Positions 27,988-36,061 of a stretch of 64,000 bases of DNA are shown here, in pieces. The stretch is from DATLED01 sp963750255 (GTDB lineage Bacteria; Actinomycetota; Acidimicrobiia; Acidimicrobiales; CADCTF01). How positions within the stretch are numbered: the stretch's first letter is position 1; every line of letters starts with the position of its first letter. The notes below the pieces were generated by a model. It had not been told where the DNA came from, ran no database searches, and saw only the letters and a program-made list of their open reading frames with translations. The position numbers were made by a program, and so were the translations under genes. The stretch spans positions 248,001 to 312,000 of the forward strand of contig CAVVPZ010000006.1 in the NCBI GenBank assembly GCA_963750255.1, written 5' to 3'.

Positions 27988-29648
27988 GTCGCGATTGGCG
28001 GAGCGAGCTCGACGACCCTGCCGCCGTCGTCGGATGACTGCTGCGAGGCCTCGAGAACGGCCACCACCGAACGAACGGAATGGGCCGTGACGGCGATGGG
28101 TTCGCCGAGCAGGAGATGGTCGGCCAGGTTGGCGTGGAAGGCAAAGCGTTGCTCGGGCGCGAGTGGCAGTTGCGTCGAGGTGAGCCCGTACCCGCTCTCG
28201 TACCGGGCCAGCGTGAGATCGGCTGGCGCCTCGGCGTGGTGGGGCTCGTCGACGACGTAGCCCCGGCCCGGTTCGATCCGCTCGAAAGCGAGCGGACGAT
28301 AGGCCCCGACGAGGGTGCCGGCCGTGCCTTGGACGTAGAACTTGGGACGGCGGACCGCAGCGATGTCGCTCTGGAAGAACTCGGCTTCGCGGCCGTCGTC
28401 CCACGACAGATGGAGTCGCAACTGGTCGAGGTTGGTGACGTCGTGCCACACCCGCTTGTGGCCGAAGGTCGTCACCCGAGCCGGTGCCGAACCCAGGAGT
28501 TGCAAGATCCAGTCGACGTGGTGCGATCCCCAGTCGTAGACCGCACCGCCCGAGACGGCGACGTCGGAGTGCCACGCCCGACAGGGGTGGTCGAAGCCGC
28601 CGACGAACGTCTCGACGTTGAACAAGTCGCCGAGCAACCCGGCGTCGACGGCGCGGCGCACGGCGAGGAAGTCAGCGTCCCACCGACGGTTCTGATGGAC
28701 CGTGAGGGTGCGGTCGACCGAGGCTGACAGCGCGATCAGTTCGTCGGCCTGCGCCGCCGTCAGGCAGAGCGGCTTCTCGCAGGCCACGTGCTTTCCGGCT
28801 CGGAGCAGCGAGCGGGTCAACTCGAAGTGGGCCGACGGCGGGGTGGCGACGATGGCGACGTCGACATCGTCGTCGCCGATGAGTTCGTCGACCGACCCGT
28901 AGGCCGACAGTCCGGGGAAGTCGTCACCGGCAGCCTTGCGCCGCTCGTCGCTCGGATCGACGACGGCGACGAGGTCGAGGCCGGAGGTGGAGCGAATACC
29001 GAGGCCGTGGTAGTAGCCCATCCCGCCGAAGGGGCCGTAGCCAACGATGGCCATACCCACCGAACGCAAGGCCTTGGCCGGCGTCGGGCGGATGGCCCGA
29101 CGGAGGACTCCGCCGAGCGGAGAGCCGAGCGTGGCCGAGTCGGCGCCGGTGGCACAGGCGATCACTCGTCCTCCGCCCCGGCCGGCCACCGTCACGAGGT
29201 CGACCGAGCGGAAGCCGACGCTCGTCGTGATCACCGAAATGGCGTCGGAGGGGGTGAGCGGTCGGAATCGGTCGACGAACGGGAACTCGGAGGCGACACG
29301 CGCCGTCAGGTGACCCGAGTTCGTGCTGGCGACGGCAAAGTACTCAGCCGCAGGCACCGGCTGACCCGAGGTCGCTCCGGCCAACTCAGCCCAGAATCCC
29401 CCGTCGTCGAGGGGCGTGTCGATCAAGAGGGCGACGAGTCCGGCTTCGACCGCGTGTCGGAGCCGCTCGAGTTCGCCCGCAGCCCGAGCTTCGGGTGCGC
29501 CGTCGACGATCACGGCGTCGAACGGGCCCAGGTCGGGGAGAGGTTCGGCGCCGGAATGGACCAGGGGCTCGGCCGCCGCTCCGGCCAGCGTCGCGAGGAC
29601 GCGGGCACGGTCGGGGGCCGGGCGGTTCGTCAGGATCAACAGCCGCAC
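27984..29648 (-). CDS. Gfo/Idh/MocA oxidoreductase with N-terminal ThuA/GATase-like domain
   Basis: A 554-residue fusion. Residues 1-190 (MRLLILTNRPAPDRARVLAT, FDAVIVDGAPEAR, GHLTARVASEFPFVDRFRPL, VSVGF-type turns) resemble a trehalose-utilisation ThuA / amidotransferase-fold domain. From about residue 193 an oxidoreductase begins: VGMAIVGYGPFGGMGYYHGL with the GxGxxG, then AIVATPPSAHFELTRSLLRA, GKHVACEKPLCLTAAQADEL with EKP, and SGGAVYDWGSHHVDWILQLL. ThuA and Gfo/Idh genes are often neighbours in sugar catabolism; here they are one chain, and a second Gfo/Idh overlaps the stop by four bases. Intact. The sugar is not identifiable. Confidence 0.8.
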   Translation of the reverse strand: MRLLILTNRPAPDRARVLATLAGAAAEPLVHSGAEPLPDLGPFDAVIVDGAPEARAAGELERLRHAVEAGLVALLIDTPLDDGGFWAELAGATSGQPVPAAEYFAVASTNSGHLTARVASEFPFVDRFRPLTPSDAISVITTSVGFRSVDLVTVAGRGGGRVIACATGADSATLGSPLGGVLRRAIRPTPAKALRSVGMAIVGYGPFGGMGYYHGLGIRSTSGLDLVAVVDPSDERRKAAGDDFPGLSAYGSVDELIGDDDVDVAIVATPPSAHFELTRSLLRAGKHVACEKPLCLTAAQADELIALSASVDRTLTVHQNRRWDADFLAVRRAVDAGLLGDLFNVETFVGGFDHPCRAWHSDVAVSGGAVYDWGSHHVDWILQLLGSAPARVTTFGHKRVWHDVTNLDQLRLHLSWDDGREAEFFQSDIAAVRRPKFYVQGTAGTLVGAYRPLAFERIEPGRGYVVDEPHHAEAPADLTLARYESGYGLTSTQLPLAPEQRFAFHANLADHLLLGEPIAVTAHSVRSVVAVLEASQQSSDDGGRVVELAPPIAT

Positions 29649-29710
29649 ACAGAGAACCTACGGCGTCGGCGACCCTTACGGATGTGGACGGGGATGTGTA
29701 GGTTGCCGAC

Positions 29711-30331
29711 GTGCCCGCCCTACGGACGTTCACCGCTGCCGTTATCGGCTACTCGCTCGGAACCCTCCCCTCAGCTGACCTGGCCGCCAAGGCCGCCACC
29801 GGGGGTGCGGTCGACATCCGCAAGTCGGGAACCGGCAACCCCGGCGCCGCCAACGCGGTCAAGGTTCTGGGTCCGAAGTGGGGATACGCGGTGATGGCCG
29901 CCGACATCGCCAAGGCCACCCTCGCCTCCGGCATCGGTCGACGCGTCGCCGGTAGTCGGGGGGCGCACGTCGCCGCCACCGCATCGGTGATCGGCCACTG
30001 CTTCCCGGCCAACAACGGCTTCAAGGGCGGCAAGGGGGTGGCTTGCAGCGTCGGCCAGTGTCTGGCCACCTTCCCTGCCTACTTCCCGATCGATCTCGGC
30101 GTCGCGGCGCTGACGAGCACGCGGCGATGGAAGTCGAGATCGCAGACGGCGACCCAGGTGGCCTCGGCCACGTGGGTGCTCGGGGCGCTCTTGTGGTGGC
30201 GCAAGGGCTGGCGCAACGGGTGGGGACCACGCCCTGACGGCGACCTCGTCGCCGCCGCCGCCCTCAGCAGCGCCGTCATCCTCTACAAGTTCGCATCCGC
30301 GCCCGCCGCCCCCACCGGAGAAACCGCATGA
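29711..30331 (+). CDS. plsY: Glycerol-3-phosphate acyltransferase
   Basis: Membrane acyltransferase that uses acyl-phosphate to acylate glycerol-3-phosphate, the first step of phospholipid synthesis. The 206-residue protein from GTG 29711 has several membrane segments and PlsY motifs: IGYSLGTLPSADLAAK, KSGTGNPGAANAVKVLGPKW, SVIGHCFPANNGFKGGKGVA. The stop overlaps the ATG of the DegV gene (ATGA). This coupling fits lipid metabolism, because DegV proteins can carry fatty acids as acyl-phosphate donors. Intact; length as expected for PlsY. Confidence 0.9.
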   Translation: MPALRTFTAAVIGYSLGTLPSADLAAKAATGGAVDIRKSGTGNPGAANAVKVLGPKWGYAVMAADIAKATLASGIGRRVAGSRGAHVAATASVIGHCFPANNGFKGGKGVACSVGQCLATFPAYFPIDLGVAALTSTRRWKSRSQTATQVASATWVLGALLWWRKGWRNGWGPRPDGDLVAAAALSSAVILYKFASAPAAPTGETA

Positions 30332-31170
30332 TCGGCTTCTGCACCGACAGCAACGCCCAGCTTCCCGACGAGCTCATCGAGAGATACGGCGTCGAGGTCG
30401 TGCCGCTCACCGTGCGCGTCGACGGCGAAGACTTCGTCGAGGGGGTCGACCTCGATGCCGACGGCTTCTACGCCCGCTTCGCCGGCGGTCACAAGCCCGA
30501 GGTGTCGACTGCGGCGCCGTCGCCTGGCGCGTTCGCCGAGGCCTACAAGAGGCTCATCGAGCGGGGCTGCGACGAAATCCTGTCGGTGCACATCGGCTCG
30601 GAGATCTCCGGCACCTGCAACGCCGCCCGGATCGGCTCGAGCCTCGTCGACGTGCCCATTCGGCTCGTCGACACCGGCGAGGCGTCGTTCTCGATCGCCT
30701 GCGCCCTGTGGGAAGCAGCCGAGGCCGTGGCCCGCGGTCGCAGCATCGAAGAGGCCGCCTCGGTGGCCGAACTGGTCGGCGAGCGATGCGGAAACGTGTT
30801 CGTGGTCGGTGCCCTCGATCTCGCCCGCTCCGGTGGTCGCCTGGCCCCTGGCACCGAGGCCGTCGCCGACGCCATTCCGGTGCTCAGCATGGTCGAGGGC
30901 AAGATCGTGCCCGTCGGCTCGGCTCGCTCGGACGACGAGGCCGCCGACGCGATGGCCGCCCACATCCTGTCCGCCGGCCCCGACCTCCGGGTCGGCATCG
31001 GGGTCGCCGACAGTGCCGCCGCTCCCCTGTGGCAAGCGCTCGAGTCCCGGCTCTCCGGCGCTGATGAGGTCATCGACCTGGTCCGCTATCGAATCGGGCC
31101 GAGCGTCGGTGCCCACACCGGTCCGGGCACGGCCGGGGCCGTCTACTACCCCGCCGTCACCACCTCCTGA
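30328..31170 (+). CDS. DegV family fatty-acid-binding protein
   Basis: A 280-residue soluble protein of the DegV/FakB family, which binds a fatty acid and presents it to a kinase (FakA) for conversion to acyl-phosphate. Motifs: MIGFCTDSNAQLPDEL, VVPLTVRVDGEDF, the binding-site STAAPSPGAFAEAYKRLIER, LSVHIGSEISGTCNAARIGS and ARSGGRLAPGTE. Translational overlap with plsY, whose enzyme uses acyl-phosphate, supports a role in acyl supply for phospholipids. No FakA kinase gene is in the window. The next gene is convergent, 3 bases away. Confidence 0.85.
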   Translation: MIGFCTDSNAQLPDELIERYGVEVVPLTVRVDGEDFVEGVDLDADGFYARFAGGHKPEVSTAAPSPGAFAEAYKRLIERGCDEILSVHIGSEISGTCNAARIGSSLVDVPIRLVDTGEASFSIACALWEAAEAVARGRSIEEAASVAELVGERCGNVFVVGALDLARSGGRLAPGTEAVADAIPVLSMVEGKIVPVGSARSDDEAADAMAAHILSAGPDLRVGIGVADSAAAPLWQALESRLSGADEVIDLVRYRIGPSVGAHTGPGTAGAVYYPAVTTS

Positions 31171-31172
31171 CT

Positions 31173-31646
31173 TCAGAGTCCTGACTGAAGGGCGCGGACC
31201 ACCCACTCCTGCAAGTAGCCGAGGTAGCCGTAGAGCGCGTAGGCCGGGCCGTGGTCTGGGTCGAGCTCCATAGCCGCCAGATCGAGATCTTCTGACACGT
31301 CGAGACGGGTACCGAGCACGAGGCGAAGGTCGTTGAGCACCCCCATCCACGCCACGAGTTGATCTTCGTCGACCTCGGTGGCGTCGATGGTCGCCTCGAG
31401 CACGTCGAGGGCGCGGGTGCGGCCCCCGAGCAGATCGCTGCGCATCAGGCGCTGGTACTCGTCGTTGCGCTCGTCGTCGTCGAGGTACGCGGGGGGAAAC
31501 AGGCGCTCGAGGGCGGGGTCGTCGGTGTCGAGGAGTTCACGCAACTGACCGGGCAAGGTGCGGAGAAGGTCGCGCTCCCAGCTGTCGAGATCGACCTTGT
31601 AGCGACCGCTGCGCAGCCGGCGAACCTTTGCGCCGAAGAGGGCCAT
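31173..31646 (-). CDS. DUF2017 family protein
   Basis: A 157-residue actinobacterial protein of the DUF2017 family, function unknown. It starts MALFGAKVRRLRSGRYKVDL and contains RDLLRTLPGQLRELLDTDDP, ERLFPPAYLDDDERNDEYQR, TRALDVLEATIDATEVDEDQ and a C-terminal AYALYGYLGYLQEWVVRALQ. In many actinomycetes it is next to clpS, as here: its start codon follows the clpS stop directly. A link to the Clp protease is suggested by this conserved neighbourhood only. Confidence 0.85.
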   Translation of the reverse strand: MALFGAKVRRLRSGRYKVDLDSWERDLLRTLPGQLRELLDTDDPALERLFPPAYLDDDERNDEYQRLMRSDLLGGRTRALDVLEATIDATEVDEDQLVAWMGVLNDLRLVLGTRLDVSEDLDLAAMELDPDHGPAYALYGYLGYLQEWVVRALQSGL

Positions 31647-31937
31647 CTAGTCCTGCTGCTCCATGGTCGCCCAGAGCCCGTGCTCGTGGAGGCGGAACAC
31701 GTCCATCTCCGCCTTTTCCCTGATGCCGGACGACACCACCGCCCGGCCCTTTTCATGCACGTCGAGCATCAGCTTGTCGGCCTTGGCCTTGCTGTAGCCG
31801 AAGAGCTTCTGGAACACGAACGACACGTAAGACATCAGGTTGATCGGGTCGTTCCACACGATCACGATCCATGGGCGGTCGGGTTCGACCCGCCTCTCCT
31901 CCTCGACGTCGGGCTCGACGGTGGCGACGTCGGTCAT
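31647..31937 (-). CDS. clpS: ATP-dependent Clp protease adaptor ClpS
   Basis: N-end-rule adaptor that delivers substrates with destabilising N-termini to the Clp ATPase. The 96-residue protein has an acidic N-terminal tail and the folded core motif IVWNDPINLMSYVSFVFQK followed by LFGYSKAKADKLMLDVHEKG, containing the conserved Asn-Asp of the N-degron pocket and the Clp-binding region. Length and motifs are typical. Its ATG overlaps the ctaA stop (ATGA), and DUF2017 follows without a gap. Confidence 0.92.
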   Translation of the reverse strand: MTDVATVEPDVEEERRVEPDRPWIVIVWNDPINLMSYVSFVFQKLFGYSKAKADKLMLDVHEKGRAVVSSGIREKAEMDVFRLHEHGLWATMEQQD

Positions 31938-32869
31938 GTCGTGCCGTCGGCGAAGGCGGGCAGGCGGGAGTCGGTCGCTTTCGCAGTCCAGGCGTGAAGG
32001 GAGAGGACGAGGCGGAGGGTGGCGATCCAGACGGCCGTGGCCCCGGCGATGTGGACGGCGACGAGGACGGGCGGCACCCCGGTGAAGTACTGGGCGTAGC
32101 CCACGCCGGCCTGCGCCACGAGCACGACGAGCAATACGGTCCCTCGCCGGACCGTGACGGTGGGCGCTCCGCCCAGGTGGAGGCCCCGGACGAAGTACAG
32201 CGTCATCGCCGCGAACAGGAGGACGGCGATGGAGTGGAGCCGGGCGGCGTCGCCCGGGTCGAGGGGGAGCCGGTCGACGAGTTGGCCGTCGTGGGAGCCG
32301 GCGTGGGGTCCGGCTCCGGTGACGACCGTCCCGAGGAAGATGGCGACGGCGGCGGCGGCCACCAACAGGCGTCCCGTCAGCACCTGGTCGCGGGCGACGG
32401 CCGGACTCGGCCGGGCGTCATCAGGAACGCCGGCGCGATGGAGGAGGACGGTGGCGTCGGCCAGGAGCAGCATCGACACGACGAAGTGACCCATGACGAG
32501 CGGCGGCGCCAGGTGAAAGAGGACGACGAGGCCGCCGAGCACGATTTGTCCGATGACCCCGGCGACCAGGCCCAGCGACAGCCACACGAGGTCCGGGCGC
32601 CGCGGCCGGCGGATCAGGGAGCCGAGGACGGCCAGGATCACCGTGACGGAGACCGCCCCCGTGACCGTTCGGTTCACGAACTCGACCATGGCGTGGTACT
32701 CGAGCGGAGCCACGATCCTGCCGTCGTCACACGTGGGCCAATTCGGACAGCCCAACCCCGAGCCGGTCAGCCGCACGCCCGCGCCGGTGACCACGATGAA
32801 TGCAAGCGCGACGAGCGCCACCAGCGAGATCCGTCGGTAGGCGCGCGGAGAGAGACGGAACCGCGACAT
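31934..32869 (-). CDS. ctaA: Heme A synthase
   Basis: Membrane enzyme converting heme O to heme A for the caa3 oxidase. From ATG 32869: about eight membrane helices with the conserved loop GAGVRLTGSGLGCPNWPTCD, the heme-binding His in PLEYHAMVEFVNRTVTG, VVLFHLAPPLVMGHF, and RLHSIAVLLFAAMTLYFVRG and VAVHIAGATAVW in the second half. The CPNWPTC segment holds the paired Cys typical of one CtaA class. Length about 311 residues. Divergent from ctaB across 106 bases, and it feeds the oxidase encoded downstream. Confidence 0.92.
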   Translation of the reverse strand: MSRFRLSPRAYRRISLVALVALAFIVVTGAGVRLTGSGLGCPNWPTCDDGRIVAPLEYHAMVEFVNRTVTGAVSVTVILAVLGSLIRRPRRPDLVWLSLGLVAGVIGQIVLGGLVVLFHLAPPLVMGHFVVSMLLLADATVLLHRAGVPDDARPSPAVARDQVLTGRLLVAAAAVAIFLGTVVTGAGPHAGSHDGQLVDRLPLDPGDAARLHSIAVLLFAAMTLYFVRGLHLGGAPTVTVRRGTVLLVVLVAQAGVGYAQYFTGVPPVLVAVHIAGATAVWIATLRLVLSLHAWTAKATDSRLPAFADGTT

Positions 32870-32975
32870 GGCCCCTCGATGGTACGGCGGGTGCCGGAAC
32901 CGGGCCAGACGGCTGGGCGCCCGTGTCGCTCGTTTTGGCGGGGGTACCGGCCTCGGCCGTAGAGTTCGGCCCCTG

Positions 32976-33836
32976 ATGGCCCGCTTGAAGGCGTACGTCG
33001 CCCTCACAAAGCCGCGCATCATCGAGCTTCTGCTCATCACCACCGTGCCCACCATGGTGGTGGCCGCGCGCGGACTTCCGCCCCTGGGGCTGATCGTGGC
33101 CACCGTGGTAGGCGGCACGCTCGCCGCCGGCGGCGCCAACGCCATCAACATGTACATCGACCGCGACATCGACAGCCTGATGAAGCGCACGGCCAACCGC
33201 CCACTCGTCACGGGTGAGCTGACCCCCCGGGCGGCGCTGACCTTCGCCATCGGCCTCGAGATCGTGGCGTTTGTCGAACTCTGGGCCCTCGTCAACTTCT
33301 TGTCGGCGGTGCTGGCCGTCAGCGCCACCTTGTTCTACGTGTTCGTCTACACGCTCTGGCTGAAGCGCTCCTCGACCAACAACATCGTCATCGGGGGCGC
33401 CGCGGGTGCGGTACCGGTCCTGATCGGCTGGTCGGCGGTGACGAACAGCCTCGGGCTCGCTCCGCTCGTGCTCTTTGCCGTCATATTCGTGTGGACGCCA
33501 CCCCATTTCTGGGCTTTGGCCATCAAGTACAAGGACGATTACTCGGCCGCTTCGGTCCCGATGTTGCCCTCGGTGGCGTCTTTCGCCAAGGTCGCCCGGC
33601 AAATCGTGATCTACACAGTCGCCCTGTGGGTCGCGTCGCTGATCTTTGCCCCCGTGGCCCACATGGGTGCGATCTACCTGGTGTCCGCCGTCGTGCTCGG
33701 CGCCGCGTTCTTGTACTTCGCGTTGCAACTCCAGCGCGACCACACCGCCGCCCGCGCCATGCGCCTGTTCAGCTACTCGATCTCGTACGTGACCCTGCTC
33801 TTCGGGGCCATGGCCCTCGACCAACTCGTTCGCTGA
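32976..33836 (+). CDS. ctaB: Protoheme IX farnesyltransferase (heme O synthase)
   Basis: Prenyltransferase adding a farnesyl group to heme B. ATG 32976 gives MARLKAYVALTKPRIIELLL, the prenyltransferase motif GGANAINMYIDRDIDSLMKR with the Asp-rich Mg site, NRPLVTGELTPRAALTF, and the second site VFVWTPPHFWALAIKYKDDY. Nine or so membrane helices, 286 residues. Acts before CtaA. It begins the plus-strand run that continues through the oxidase-like module and the caa3 genes. Confidence 0.93.
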   Translation: MARLKAYVALTKPRIIELLLITTVPTMVVAARGLPPLGLIVATVVGGTLAAGGANAINMYIDRDIDSLMKRTANRPLVTGELTPRAALTFAIGLEIVAFVELWALVNFLSAVLAVSATLFYVFVYTLWLKRSSTNNIVIGGAAGAVPVLIGWSAVTNSLGLAPLVLFAVIFVWTPPHFWALAIKYKDDYSAASVPMLPSVASFAKVARQIVIYTVALWVASLIFAPVAHMGAIYLVSAVVLGAAFLYFALQLQRDHTAARAMRLFSYSISYVTLLFGAMALDQLVR

Positions 33837-33891
33837 AATCCTTGATGGCTAAGGTTTCGGCGCTCTTCGTCCCGCGGCTCCAGGAAGGCGA

Positions 33892-35457
33892 ATGACCTCC
33901 ACTCTCACCCGTCCCGCAGCGTCCACGTCCAACGACGTGGGCCTCGAGCCAGACCCGGCCACAGCCGGGACCTGGCTCAACACCGGTGACCACAAGCGAC
34001 TCGGCATCCTGTTCTTGGGTCTCGGGGTCGTCTCGGTCGTCGCTGCTGCCGCCGCCGCCGCCATCTACTTCATCCAGGCCGGCAACAGCACCTACCTGGG
34101 CGCCCCTAGCTCCCGGCTGGCGTCGATCACCGCCGCCTACGCACTGGTGATCGGCGTTCCCTGCCTGTGGGTCGGCCTGGCCACCTATGTCGTGCCCCTC
34201 CAACTCGGGGCCACCCGCATCCCGCTGCCCCGCGTGCACAACCTCGCGCTGTGGACCGTCGTCATCGGCGCGCTCCTGGCCGCCAGCGGCTTCCTCGCTG
34301 ATGGAGACACCCTCGCCAGCCTCGGCGGCAGTCTGCCGGCGGCACCGACGTCCGGCGTCGCTTCCGGCGGCGTCCAGCTGGTCGTCGTCGGACTCGCCGT
34401 CGCCGTGTTGGGCTTGTTCTTGGCCGGCGTGAGTCTGCTCGTCACCGTCCTCAACGGACGCACCGAGGGTCTCCGCCTCGCCTTCATGCCGCTCTTCTCT
34501 TGGAGCACATTGGCCACGGCCACGATCGTCGTGCTGGGTGCGCCCGTGCTCCTAGCCGGGCTGGTCCTGGCGTACTTCGATCACCACCACGGCGGACAGA
34601 TCTTCGCCGGGGTCGGTGGGCTCCGCATCTGGGTCCACCAACTCTGGATCGGTGGACACCCCTTCGGTTTGCTGTTCGCCGCCGCCGGCGTCGGGCTCTT
34701 CGCCGACGTCGTCAGCACCCACCTCGGACGTCCACTCGTCGGCTACCCGGTCGCCCGTGCTGCCGCCGCTGCCTCGCCTGCGCTGTGCCTGTTGCTCTTC
34801 GCCGGCGACGTGAGCGTGCGCAACAGCCCGTTCGGATCGGTGGCCACTGTCGGCGGGATCGTCGTCGCCGTGCCGTTGTTGCTGGCGCTGGCCACCTTTG
34901 CGGCCACGGCCAAGGGCTCCAAACCCCGATTCCACGCCAGCCTCGTCTATGTGCTGCTCTTCCTGACGACGGTCGGGCTGGTGACTGTGCTGTCGATCGC
35001 CGCCGTGGTCGTCGGGGTCGAGGGGCCGGCGGCCGAGGCCTTCCGCACCGCGCAGCTCACGATGCTGAGCCTGGCTCTGCCCCTGCTCGTGGTCGGCGCC
35101 GGCCTCGCCCACTGGTCGCCGAAGTTCTCCGGTTCCGTTGCTCCGGCAGGCCCGGCGATGGGCGCCGCCCTCCTCCTCTTCGGCGGCCCCCTCCTGCTCG
35201 CCGCCCCCGGCTATCTCGTCGGCCTCGGCGCCGATTCCACGCTGGCGCCCGTCGGTGTCGCCGGTGCCGTGCTCACGGCGTTGGGTGTCCTCTCGTTCCT
35301 GCCCGGGCTCCTGCGGCGGAGCGATGGCCCCGCCGATCCGTATGGCGGTTCAACCCTCGAGTGGGCGGCGCCGTCGCCTCCTCCGCTGCACAACTTCGAC
35401 GAGATACCCGATCTCCGATCTGCCCACCCGCTCGCCGACACGGGAGCCCCCGCCTGA
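33892..35457 (+). CDS. Degenerate heme-copper oxidase subunit I homologue lacking heme ligands
   Basis: A 521-residue polytopic membrane protein that aligns along much of its length with CtaD. Shared landmarks: TGDHKRLGIL (CtaD TVDHKRIGIL), ATRIPLPRVHNLALW (CtaD ARDVAFPRLNALSYW), VHQLWIGGHPFG (CtaD QHLFWLFGHPEV), GLAHWSPKFSG (CtaD YYWWPKIFG), and a C-terminal TLEWAAPSPPPLHNF matching TLEWSIPSPTPAYNF. Ligands are missing: the first heme a His is replaced near residue 80 (SITAAY), the HFHYV heme pair by residues 389-391 (LTM), the CuB His pair by FAGDVSV, and the GHPEVY Tyr by Leu. Only His 256 of GHP remains. ATG 33892 lies 55 bases after ctaB; its stop overlaps the next ATG (TGATG). It probably cannot reduce oxygen; its role is unknown. 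Confidence 0.8.
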   Translation: MTSTLTRPAASTSNDVGLEPDPATAGTWLNTGDHKRLGILFLGLGVVSVVAAAAAAAIYFIQAGNSTYLGAPSSRLASITAAYALVIGVPCLWVGLATYVVPLQLGATRIPLPRVHNLALWTVVIGALLAASGFLADGDTLASLGGSLPAAPTSGVASGGVQLVVVGLAVAVLGLFLAGVSLLVTVLNGRTEGLRLAFMPLFSWSTLATATIVVLGAPVLLAGLVLAYFDHHHGGQIFAGVGGLRIWVHQLWIGGHPFGLLFAAAGVGLFADVVSTHLGRPLVGYPVARAAAAASPALCLLLFAGDVSVRNSPFGSVATVGGIVVAVPLLLALATFAATAKGSKPRFHASLVYVLLFLTTVGLVTVLSIAAVVVGVEGPAAEAFRTAQLTMLSLALPLLVVGAGLAHWSPKFSGSVAPAGPAMGAALLLFGGPLLLAAPGYLVGLGADSTLAPVGVAGAVLTALGVLSFLPGLLRRSDGPADPYGGSTLEWAAPSPPPLHNFDEIPDLRSAHPLADTGAPA

Positions 35458-36056
35458 TGGCCACCGAGATGCTCGCCCTTCCCAGCGCCGGAGGATCCGG
35501 CACCAACGTGGAGGCCCGCCGGTCGACGCTGCCCATGGCGGTCGTCGTCGCCGGCGCCGGGGTCGCTGCCCTCATGGGCGGACTGATCGCCGCCTACCTC
35601 GCCCTCAAGGCCATGCCGGGACCGTTCATCCCCGACAAGACGCCGTTCGACAACTACACGGCCTCCACCCTGACGATCACGGCCCTGATGGCCAGCGTCA
35701 TGGTCGAGTGGGGCGTCTACGGCATCCGCAAGGCTTTCCGGGGCCAATCGGTGTTCGCGTTCGGGATCACCACCCTGTTGGCCCTCGCCTTCCTCAACGC
35801 CCTGTACTACCTGCTCAACGGGCTGCCGTTCGCCGCCGGGTCGAGTCCCTACGCCGACGTCGTGACGGCGCTTTTGACCGTGCCCTTCATCCTCGTTGTC
35901 GTGGCCATGGGCGGCGTGATCCTCACCGGTCTCCGGGCCGTGGGCCACCAACTCACCACCGACAACATCCACCTGGCGCGGGCCGGGGCGTTGGTGTGGC
36001 ACATCGCCACCCTCGCCTGGATCGCCGCCTACTACACCGTCTACGTCACGAAGTAG
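35457..36056 (+). CDS. Cytochrome c oxidase subunit III-like membrane protein
   Basis: A 199-residue protein with about five membrane helices, a short version of the CtaE/COX3 fold. The end GALVWHIATLAWIAAYYTVY matches the CtaE end LYWHFVDIVWIVIFTVIYL. It contains GPFIPDKTPFDNYTASTLTI before helix 2 and PFILVVVAMGGVILTGLRAV near the end. The canonical CtaE FHGVHV segment is not preserved. Its ATG overlaps the stop of the degenerate subunit I, and a gap of five bases separates it from the cupredoxin gene. It belongs to the oxidase-like module, not the caa3 enzyme, which has its own CtaE. Confidence 0.75.
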   Translation: MATEMLALPSAGGSGTNVEARRSTLPMAVVVAGAGVAALMGGLIAAYLALKAMPGPFIPDKTPFDNYTASTLTITALMASVMVEWGVYGIRKAFRGQSVFAFGITTLLALAFLNALYYLLNGLPFAAGSSPYADVVTALLTVPFILVVVAMGGVILTGLRAVGHQLTTDNIHLARAGALVWHIATLAWIAAYYTVYVTK

Positions 36057-36061
36057 GAGCC

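Noticed and set aside
35457..36056. Reading the 199-residue protein as a second functional CtaE for the caa3 enzyme
   Set aside because: The caa3 operon has its own complete CtaE at 40916-41566, and this shorter protein lacks the FHGVHV segment.
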